Assembly (NCBI GenBank): GCA_964354365.1
Contig: CAYGZM010000052.1
Location: forward strand, 1 to 25,022
Source of the DNA: CAYGZM01 sp964354365
Lineage (GTDB): Bacteria > Planctomycetota > Phycisphaerae > Sedimentisphaerales > Anaerobacaceae
DNA length: 25,022 nucleotides
Reading direction: 5' to 3'
Both the position numbers and the translations under genes were made by a program. This document shows, in pieces, positions 1-5,876 of this stretch. How positions within the stretch are numbered: position 1 is the stretch's first letter; each line of letters opens with the position of its first letter. The notes under the pieces are model-generated. The model was not told where the DNA came from and did not search any database. It was given only the letters and a program-made list of their open reading frames with translations.

Positions 1-160
1 TAAAAGTTCTCTGAAGTCTTTCGGTAGATGGATCATAACCGAATATAATTCTCCTTAATTTTTCTAAGGCCTCGATCCTTTCAAGATAGGATTTTTCCCC
101 CCAGTAATTATGCTCGTCGCTGTCACGTATGGAAGTTATTTTCAGAATCTTTTTATTCAT
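1..160 (-). CDS. Partial short protein, likely partner of an AbiEii/DUF6036-type nucleotidyltransferase toxin
   Basis: An open frame on the minus strand starts with ATG at 160 and runs off the left edge after about 53 codons. Visible residues include ITSIRDSDEHNYWGEKS, then ERIEALEKLRR and, near the edge, STERLQRTF. The pattern of an acidic N-terminus, YW, ERIEALE-LRR and RLQR is one I associate with small conserved proteins encoded next to nucleotidyltransferase (AbiEii or DUF6036 type) genes in putative toxin-antitoxin pairs. The family link is from memory and the partner gene would lie outside the window. There is no clear Shine-Dalgarno sequence upstream of 160. The coding character (charged, helical, no rare-looking stretches) and the recognisable motif make a chance open frame unlikely. 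Confidence 0.6.
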   Translation of the reverse strand, partial: MNKKILKITSIRDSDEHNYWGEKSYLERIEALEKLRRIIFGYDPSTERLQRTF

Positions 161-201
161 TTCTGACTGCTTCTGTCGCCCTGCACGGTCTAAATGCCCC
201 G

Positions 202-266
202 TGTCATTGCGAGCAAAGCACAGCCCCCCAGGGGCTACGGCCTACAAAACAGACCTCGCAATGACA
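202..266. repeat. Short inverted repeat with TGTCATTGCGAG arms
   Basis: Perfect 12-bp arms TGTCATTGCGAG (202-213) and CTCGCAATGACA (255-266) flank a 41-bp centre. This GTCATTGCGAG palindrome type recurs in intergenic regions of many environmental bacteria. It resembles a small non-autonomous palindromic element. The rest of the gap between 161 and 585 holds no gene or motif I can support. Confidence 0.6.
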
Positions 267-585
267 AGCATGCAAATCATGCGTTACAGAACACCGCTAT
301 AAGAATACCATATAGAGTTTGAAGAATCAAGTAATTTGATCGAACATTGAGCATCCAGAGTGGATCTCGCTTCGCGGGCGGGCTGCGATTACCTGCTTGC
401 CTTCAATTTCAACCTCTCAAAGCACACAACAATGGAGATCAGCCGCCGCTAATAGCAGTCGGCTGGTGCGATTTGTTGGGCTTTTATTCATCCCGAATGA
501 CTGTTCTTTGCTTTCTTTAGCCATAATTTTAATCCAGTAATCTTTTGATTTCATAGTATTGGCGAAATGGCATCAATGTCAAGCC

Positions 586-613
586 TTGATTAGAAAGCTC
601 AGAAAGCTATACT
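586..613 (+). promoter_or_regulatory. Sigma70-type promoter of mnmG, probably giving a leaderless mRNA
   Basis: TTGATT (586-591, 4 of 6 to TTGACA) and TATACT (608-613, 5 of 6 to TATAAT) are 16 bp apart. The usual start point about 7 nt after the -10 box falls near 620, practically on the ATG at 622. No Shine-Dalgarno sequence precedes that ATG, so the transcript is probably leaderless. Confidence 0.5.
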
Positions 614-621
614 GACTGCCT

Positions 622-2490
622 ATGTCCGGCAGAACGAAATCGAACGATTTTGATTGTATTGTTGTAGGTGGGGGTCACGCGGGCGTGGAGGCCGCGTATG
701 CCGCCGCGAAAATGGGGGCCCAAACATGCCTGGTCACTATCAGCAAAGATACGATAGCCAAGATGAGCTGCAATCCCGCCGTCGGCGGCCTGGGCAAGGG
801 GCAGATTGTCCGCGAGGTCGATGCCCTCGGAGGGCTGATGGCCCTGGCGATAGACGCCACCGGCATCCAGTTTCGCCTGCTCAACCGCTCCAAAGGCCCC
901 GCCGTTCGGGCGCCCCGGGCGCAGGCCGATAAGTACAAGTACAAAGACTACCTCCGCACCCGCCTCGAACAGACCGAAAACCTCACCATCGTCGAGGCAA
1001 CAGCCGCGCAGATTATCACCGAGGCCGACAGCGTAACCGGTGTTCGCTGCAGCGATGGAACGACATACCGCGCCGGGGCCGTGATTCTGACGACGGGCAC
1101 ATTTCTTCGCGGCCTGATGCACACGGGCGCGCAACAGGTCCCTGGAGGTCGGTTGGGCGAGCCCGCCGCCAAAGACCTCTCCGAAAGCATCGAGCAAATT
1201 GGGCTGAAGCTCGGCAGGCTCAAAACCGGCACTCCCGCCAGGCTTGATGGGGCGACGGTTGACCTGGACAAGCTTGAAGTCCAATACGGCGACGAAGAGC
1301 CGGTTCCATTCTCATTTATGACCGACAGAATCAACCGGCCGCAGATACCCTGCTGGATTACCTACACCAACCAGAAGATACACCGGCTGATCCGCGACAA
1401 CCTCAATCGTGCGCCGCTCTATACCGGGCAAATCACCTCCACTGGGCCACGATACTGCCCGAGCATCGAGACAAAAGTCGTTCGTTTCGCCGACAAGACG
1501 CGGCACCAGGTCTTTCTGGAGCCGGAAGACGAAAACAAATCGACTATCTACTGCAACGGCATAAGCACTTCCCTGCCTAAGGATGTGCAGGAGCAGATAC
1601 TAAAGCTGATGCCCGGAACGGAAAACGCCCGCATCGTTCATTACGGCTATGCGATAGAATACGATTTCTGCCCGCCAATTCAGCTAAAGAGCAATCTTGA
1701 GACGAAGAAGATTTCGGGTCTTTTCCTCGCTGGCCAGATAAACGGGACCAGCGGTTATGAAGAGGCCGCGGGCCAGGGCATTATAGCTGGCATAAACGCA
1801 GCTAAGAAGCTGCAAGGCAAGGAGCCGATTATCCTGGGCAGGGACCAGGCGTATATCGGCGTGATGATTGACGACCTGCTGACTAAGGGCATTGCCTCGG
1901 ACGCCGAGACGGCGAAGCTTATGGGCGCCCTCACCGAGCCTTACCGGATGTTCACCTCCCGCGCCGAATATCGCCTGGCGCTAAGGGCCGACAACGCCGA
2001 CCGAAGATTAACGCAAATCGGCAAATCGGTCGGGCTTGTCTGCGAGAAACGATGGGCGCGATTTCAAAAAAAGCTCGATGACATCAGCAGGCTCAAGAAT
2101 TATCTCGCCAACGAGCGCTCGCAGGGCACAAGCCTGTGGGAGCAGCTTCGCAAGCCGGGCAATACCCTGTCTGAAACGCTGGCGGAGAGTCCCGAGGTCA
2201 GGAATATGGGGCTGGCAGGCGATGTGCTTGAGGCTGCAATTATTGATGCGAAGTATGAGGGCTATTTGGCAAAGCAGCAGCGCCTGGCCATGAGTCTGCG
2301 GAGCCTTGATGACAAAAAGATCCCCGCCGACCTCGACTACCGGGGCATCCCGCATCTGCGGGCCGAGGCAAAAGAAAAGCTCTCCGCCTTCAGGCCCGGC
2401 ACTCTCGGGCAGGCCTCCCGAATAAACGGCATCACCCCCGCCGACATCACCGTCCTTCAGATTCACCTGAAGAAGAGTTCTAAATGCTGA
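622..2490 (+). CDS. mnmG: tRNA uridine-5-carboxymethylaminomethyl(34) synthesis enzyme MnmG (GidA)
   Basis: MnmG is the FAD-dependent cytoplasmic partner of MnmE. Together they install the (carboxymethyl)aminomethyl group on wobble uridine U34 of certain tRNAs, using methylene-tetrahydrofolate and NADH. The 622-residue length is normal for the family. Residues 16-21 are the FAD-binding GGGHAG motif. The conserved CNPAVGGLGKG block begins at C50, and PRYCPSIETK carries the second conserved cysteine at C279. GTPARLDG and the FLAGQINGTSGYEEAAGQG block are also present, followed by the helical C-terminal domain that contacts MnmE and tRNA. ATG 622 fits family N-termini although it has no Shine-Dalgarno sequence. 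The gene stands alone, and no mnmE or rsmG is visible in the window. Confidence 0.97.
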   Translation: MSGRTKSNDFDCIVVGGGHAGVEAAYAAAKMGAQTCLVTISKDTIAKMSCNPAVGGLGKGQIVREVDALGGLMALAIDATGIQFRLLNRSKGPAVRAPRAQADKYKYKDYLRTRLEQTENLTIVEATAAQIITEADSVTGVRCSDGTTYRAGAVILTTGTFLRGLMHTGAQQVPGGRLGEPAAKDLSESIEQIGLKLGRLKTGTPARLDGATVDLDKLEVQYGDEEPVPFSFMTDRINRPQIPCWITYTNQKIHRLIRDNLNRAPLYTGQITSTGPRYCPSIETKVVRFADKTRHQVFLEPEDENKSTIYCNGISTSLPKDVQEQILKLMPGTENARIVHYGYAIEYDFCPPIQLKSNLETKKISGLFLAGQINGTSGYEEAAGQGIIAGINAAKKLQGKEPIILGRDQAYIGVMIDDLLTKGIASDAETAKLMGALTEPYRMFTSRAEYRLALRADNADRRLTQIGKSVGLVCEKRWARFQKKLDDISRLKNYLANERSQGTSLWEQLRKPGNTLSETLAESPEVRNMGLAGDVLEAAIIDAKYEGYLAKQQRLAMSLRSLDDKKIPADLDYRGIPHLRAEAKEKLSAFRPGTLGQASRINGITPADITVLQIHLKKSSKC

Positions 2491-2613
2491 GTTCCGTCAC
2501 TCCAGCGAAACCTGTCCTGAGCAAACTCTGACGCGTTCACACTGAGCGTGTCGAAGTGAGCTTGGTTGAAGGAGCGGTAATCCAGTCCTCTACGCACTAC
2601 GAAAGTATTGTAG

Positions 2614-2631
2614 GGCGGGGCTTGCCCCGCC
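2614..2631. repeat. GC-rich stem-loop, possible terminator
   Basis: GGCGGGGC, TT, GCCCCGCC form a perfect 8-bp stem 124 bp after mnmG and 2 bp past the stop of the minus-strand antitoxin gene. No T-run follows on either strand, so an intrinsic terminator is unproven. The motif GTAGGGCGGGGCTTGCC is also a common dispersed intergenic repeat. The preceding stretch 2491-2613 shows only repeat-like debris. Confidence 0.45.
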
Positions 2632-2633
2632 GA

Positions 2634-2843
2634 TTAGCTGACTTGAATATGACTTTGTAGGACGCCATTCTTCTTCAGTCGGTGTTTCATCTCTTGTAGG
2701 CTGACCGGTCTTTCGGCGCGGCGCTCGGCGACGACCGCAAGGTCGTGAAGGTCTTCCAATATCTCTTGGTATCGTTTGAGTGTAAGAATGACGCCTGTCC
2801 TCTTGCCGTTTACGTCAACCACAAATTGCTCTTGACCGGCCAT
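2634..2843 (-). CDS. Orphan antitoxin, Phd/YefM (RelB-partner) type
   Basis: This 69-residue protein reads as a DNA-binding antitoxin of the Phd/YefM family. It has QFVVDVNGKRTGVILTLKRY at residues 6-25, then an acidic helix EILEDLHDLAVVAERR and a charged tail MKHRLKKNG. Such proteins repress their own operon and neutralise a RelE/ParE-type mRNase. The start is well set: AAGGAG (plus-strand 2854-2859) lies 10 bp upstream of the ATG at 2843. The toxin gene normally follows directly or overlaps. Here only a GC-rich stem-loop and repeat debris lie between the stop codon and mnmG, so the antitoxin looks orphaned, either as a remnant or as a solitary regulator. Confidence 0.75.
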   Translation of the reverse strand: MAGQEQFVVDVNGKRTGVILTLKRYQEILEDLHDLAVVAERRAERPVSLQEMKHRLKKNGVLQSHIQVS

Positions 2844-2853
2844 TTTCTACATA

Positions 2854-2859
2854 CTCCTT
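2854..2859 (-). promoter_or_regulatory. Strong Shine-Dalgarno site of the antitoxin gene
   Basis: The minus strand reads AAGGAG, 10 bp before the ATG at 2843. It is one of the clearest ribosome binding sites in the window and decides the start against the longer upstream frame. Confidence 0.75.
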
Positions 2860-2943
2860 TTTGGCGGTTAGATTTCTGCCGGTATTATATCTTAATCGTA
2901 CTTGCGCGTCTATCCCTGATTCAAACTCTGCGTGCACGCTGAA

Positions 2944-2966
2944 GCATCCTTGCTGGTACAGGATGC
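2944..2966. repeat. Small hairpin GCATCCT/AGGATGC
   Basis: A perfect 7-bp inverted repeat with a 9-nt loop lies in the gap between the antitoxin gene and the 128-bp MITE. The surrounding 2860-3060 stretch resembles intergenic repeat debris, and I see no gene in it. Confidence 0.4.
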
Positions 2967-3060
2967 GTTTGTTCCTCAGCGGTGGCTCGACACCCAATGT
3001 TTGGATTTGTTTCGTGATTAGGGCTTCGGATTTCGAGTTTTGGGCGGACAAAAATCTACC

Positions 3061-3188
3061 TACTACCGCGTTTCACAAGTACTGCGACTATAGCGTCATT
3101 TCGACCGAGCGAAGCGAGCGGAGAAATCTATTCAAACAGCCAAATTCCATTTGCCCTATAGTCGTCCCACTTATGAAACGCGGTACTA
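3061..3188. mobile_element. 128-bp MITE-like element, family 1, copy 1
   Basis: The element is bounded by TACTACCGCGTTTCA (3061-3075) and its near-perfect inverted copy TGAAACGCGGTACTA (3174-3188). Extended to 33 bp, the two ends match at 27 positions. It has no coding capacity and matches a second copy at 8184-8311 at all but one of 128 positions. The centre carries a TTTCGACCGAGCGAAGCGAG motif often seen in intergenic DNA of environmental bacteria. Both ends are TA, compatible with a TA target duplication (IS630/Tc1-like), but no transposase is in the window to confirm this. It lies 66 bp upstream of the radical SAM start codon. Confidence 0.85.
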
Positions 3189-3254
3189 CAATACGCAGAT
3201 GCACCTCTCGAGTTGACGCTGGATGCCGAACGCTATTCGCTGTACGCTATACTT

Positions 3255-4280
3255 ATGATTGCTCTAACTGATAACATCTACAACCGCTCTGTCAGCAGGG
3301 ACCAGCCGAAGTTCAAGGTCTGGACCTCGGCGGGATTGTTACTGACCTACAAATGCAACTGCGCCTGTGAGTTCTGCTACTACAACTGCGGGCCCGACAA
3401 GGACGGTCTGATGCCCGTTGACACCGCAATAGGCGCCTGGCGGTCGCTCAGGACGCTGGCCGGCGAATCCGCCAGGGTGCATCTGACCGGCGGAGAGCCA
3501 TTCCTGTACTGGGAGCGGCTGCGAGAGATACTTGAACAGGCCCACGCGCAGCGACTTGGCGAGGCGGACCTGGTCGAGACTAACGGCTTCTGGGCCACAG
3601 ACGAAAAGATCGTGACACAACGGCTGCGGATTCTCGATGAGCTTGGCGTCCGCCGGCTCAAAATAAGCACCGACCCATTTCACCAGGAATACGTGGATAT
3701 CGAGCCGGTCCGGCGATTGGCGGAGATTGCGACGCAGATGCTTGGTTCTGAGCGGGTGCTCGTTCGCTGGCGGAAGCATCTCGAAAATCCGGTAGAGATG
3801 AAAAATCTGACGGCGGAGCAGCGCAAAGCCCAGCTTGTCCGTGCAATAGAAGATTATCATTGTCGCTTCACCGGTCGCGCCGCGGGCCGATTGGCCGAGC
3901 TGGCCGCCTCAGAACCCATCGAAGCAATGGCTTCAATGAGCTGCAAATCGGATTTCCTCGGGGCCAAAGGCGTTCACATCGACCCATTCGGCAACGTCTT
4001 TAGCGGCACGTGCAGCGGCATCATTATCGGGAACGTGAACCAACGGCCGCTCGATGAGATTTGGAGGCAGTTTGAGCCGACGCAAAGCGAGATCGTCGAG
4101 ACGGTCTTCAATCGCGGTCCCGCCGGGCTGCTTGGCAGGGCCGCAAAACGCGGCTACAAAAAATCGCCCCTTTACGCAGACAAGTGCCATCTCTGTACGA
4201 GTATCCGGCAGTTTTTTTTTGACAACGCACACGAAGCATCGGTGGTGGGTCCTGTGGAATGTTACCGCCCGGCCCGGTGA
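3255..4280 (+). CDS. Radical SAM protein with SPASM-like C-terminal cysteines
   Basis: A 341-residue radical SAM enzyme. Counting from ATG 3255, the CxxxCxxC motif that binds the SAM-cleaving 4Fe-4S cluster is C34, C38, C41, followed by YYNC. The GGEP-like motif LTGGEPFLYW follows. The C-terminal part has C230, C253, C311, C314 and C336, in a layout (KGVHIDPFGNVFSGTCSG, then GNV and DEIW) typical of SPASM/Twitch domains that bind an auxiliary cluster. Such enzymes often modify peptides or proteins. No peptide precursor is evident nearby and the next gene converges, so the substrate is unknown. The frame can be extended to TTG 3213, but the family-like N-terminus begins at the ATG and neither start has a Shine-Dalgarno site. 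A TATACT box at 3248-3253 is too close to the ATG to serve it. Confidence 0.85.
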   Translation: MIALTDNIYNRSVSRDQPKFKVWTSAGLLLTYKCNCACEFCYYNCGPDKDGLMPVDTAIGAWRSLRTLAGESARVHLTGGEPFLYWERLREILEQAHAQRLGEADLVETNGFWATDEKIVTQRLRILDELGVRRLKISTDPFHQEYVDIEPVRRLAEIATQMLGSERVLVRWRKHLENPVEMKNLTAEQRKAQLVRAIEDYHCRFTGRAAGRLAELAASEPIEAMASMSCKSDFLGAKGVHIDPFGNVFSGTCSGIIIGNVNQRPLDEIWRQFEPTQSEIVETVFNRGPAGLLGRAAKRGYKKSPLYADKCHLCTSIRQFFFDNAHEASVVGPVECYRPAR

Positions 4281-4326
4281 GGGTGCATCACGCCCCAGCT
4301 TGCCGGCTCATCTTCTCATCCACCCA

Positions 4327-5442
4327 TCAACTTTTCGTTACGGCGGTGGCTTCGATTTCGAACAGCAAGTCGGTCCTGCAGATGTCGCAGATTGCCGTGA
4401 CCCAAGGCCAGGCGAATTTGCCCTTTATCTTATTGAATACGCGCTCGACCTCTGTTGTCTTGCAATAGGCGACGACGTGCACAACGTCGTCGTCGGCGAC
4501 GTCCATGTCACGGAGGACCGCCCGGACATTTTCGATAGTCGCATTTATCTGGCCCGGCGCATCGTCGATATTGGTTGTTGCGCCGGCTGCGTCGATAGAA
4601 GCCGTGCCCGAGACAAATACCGTTTGCCCGCCGGGCGTAATTGCCCGTGAAGCGCGAGAGAAGGCTGAGCCGTACTCCAATGCACATTGTTGTTTGCCGC
4701 TGGCCTGAACGTATGCAGTGGAGCTGGGCGGTTCGAGAACTGCAAACAGGTCCATTGCGCAGCGGCTCCCGTCGATTGCGCCCAGGCCGATACCGGTGCT
4801 GGCGGGCATCGACTGGCGCGTTCCCGCCCCGATCATACCTCGCTCGGTGAAGAACTTATTTCTGACGCGGTTGAAATCGTCGTACCAGGAAAGGATGCAC
4901 TTTAGCCACATCCAGGTACGCGCTACCGAAAGGAAATCGGTCCCGTGTTCCCGCAGAGCGGCTTCGGCCTTCTCTAAGCAGGCCCCGGCCTGTTCGGTGG
5001 CGTGCGCCAGGCGCGGAACCGAAACGCCGGAGAGCGTGATAAGCTTGTGGCCCGCCGCGAGAAGGACCCGCCCGCGCGGGACCCGGTCAAGCTCAATTAC
5101 CTCGGTCTCTATGTCACCGCTGATGGCATACACCTGCACGCCCGCAATCGGACCGATGGTTCCTTCGTCCCCGACCAGAAAGCTCGGAGCAACACCGTCG
5201 TCCAAGCCGCTGCCCGCGTATGCCTCGCGGCGCGCGCGGGAAAGAATATCCATCGCCGCTTCTGTGGCGAAGACCCGCTCCTGCAGGATGCTCGCATTTT
5301 TCGAGCAAAGCACATCCCTGATGCCGCCGAAGAGTTCTGCTGCCAGCTCACGCGGCTGTGCATTTTGCTGGGGTGTGGCTGAAATATAGATCTCAGTAGC
5401 TGCCGATGATTCGATGCTTCGTGTCTCTACCTTTACTGCCAT
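4327..5442 (-). CDS. RidA-fold protein of the chorismatase-like family (FkbO/Hyg5/XanB2 related)
   Basis: This 371-residue protein has a C-terminal RidA/YjgF domain from about residue 240, with QTVFVSGTASIDAAG and INATIENVRAVLRDM. Before it lies a region with SVARTWMWLKCILSWYDDFN, RVRNKFF and MPASTGIGLG. The ARTW, Y-x-x-FN-x-xRN and PASTGIG signatures are those I associate with chorismatases and their relatives, which hydrolyse chorismate to dihydroxycyclohexadienoate or hydroxybenzoate. Length fits that family better than stand-alone RidA (about 130 residues). Chorismate specificity is inferred. The start is supported by GAGG just upstream of the ATG at 5442. A MITE lies 18 bp upstream, so native regulation may be disrupted. 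The gene converges with the radical SAM gene, with a 46-bp gap. Confidence 0.75.
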   Translation of the reverse strand: MAVKVETRSIESSAATEIYISATPQQNAQPRELAAELFGGIRDVLCSKNASILQERVFATEAAMDILSRARREAYAGSGLDDGVAPSFLVGDEGTIGPIAGVQVYAISGDIETEVIELDRVPRGRVLLAAGHKLITLSGVSVPRLAHATEQAGACLEKAEAALREHGTDFLSVARTWMWLKCILSWYDDFNRVRNKFFTERGMIGAGTRQSMPASTGIGLGAIDGSRCAMDLFAVLEPPSSTAYVQASGKQQCALEYGSAFSRASRAITPGGQTVFVSGTASIDAAGATTNIDDAPGQINATIENVRAVLRDMDVADDDVVHVVAYCKTTEVERVFNKIKGKFAWPWVTAICDICRTDLLFEIEATAVTKS

Positions 5443-5452
5443 TTGCCCTCAC

Positions 5453-5668
5453 TGACTTTACTCAAACTGACCGGTTCGCCTTGTCATACCTGCTCGCCTT
5501 GTCATACCTGCGAAAGCAGGTATCCAGTAGTCTGCCGGGTGAGTGGATTCCCGCTCCCCGATCAGGTCGAGGACAAGTTTCGCGGGAATGACACACTGTG
5601 CTATATCGCTGTCGAATAAGAACTTATCGTGCCATTTTCTTGAAAACCGGTCAGTTTGAGTGACTTTA
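5453..5668. mobile_element. 200-bp MITE-like element, family 2, copy A, with 8-bp target duplication
   Basis: The element proper is 5461-5660. Its ends are perfect 16-bp inverted repeats, CTCAAACTGACCGGTT and AACCGGTCAGTTTGAG. It is flanked on both sides by the direct repeat TGACTTTA (5453-5460 and 5661-5668), a perfect 8-bp target duplication that shows real insertion. Inside are repeated TTGTCATACCTGC units and a GCGGGAATGACA motif, and there is no open frame worth calling. Copy B is at 18722-18942. An 8-bp duplication is made by several transposase families, so I do not assign a parent. The insertion point is 10 bp before the ATG of the RidA-fold gene. The remaining gap 5669-5876 shows nothing I can identify. 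Confidence 0.92.
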
Positions 5669-5876
5669 GTTACTAAACGTTTGTGTTCGGGGCCGGTATC
5701 CAGGCCCTGCCGAGACTCCTAACAGAAGTCGCTACCCATCACATACATACAGCAGCTCCAAAAGGCCACACAGACCATAAATTACCCGATATCGCCGCAA
5801 AAATCAACGCTAATTTCAGATGGTTGCTTTATGTTCGGCGCTCTGTTACGAAGACGCCTATGCCGCCGGCCAGGGT

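Noticed and set aside
607..1284. Long minus-strand open frame inside mnmG
   Set aside because: It is antisense to a certain mnmG, and the product has no recognisable motif.
2815..3051. Minus-strand 78-codon frame upstream of the antitoxin
   Set aside because: It overlaps the well-supported antitoxin start and is made of repeat-like intergenic words, with no ribosome binding site.
3213..3254. TTGACG near the radical SAM start as a promoter with TATACT at 3248
   Set aside because: The spacing is 29 bp, too long, and the start point would fall inside the gene.
2861..3271. Plus-strand 136-codon frame running through the MITE
   Set aside because: Part of the same peptide appears at the other MITE copy (8071-8349), so it is translation of the repeat and not a gene.
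4054..4650. Plus-strand open frames across the end of the radical SAM gene and opposite the RidA-fold gene
   Set aside because: They are shadows in GC-rich coding DNA with no motif or ribosome binding site.
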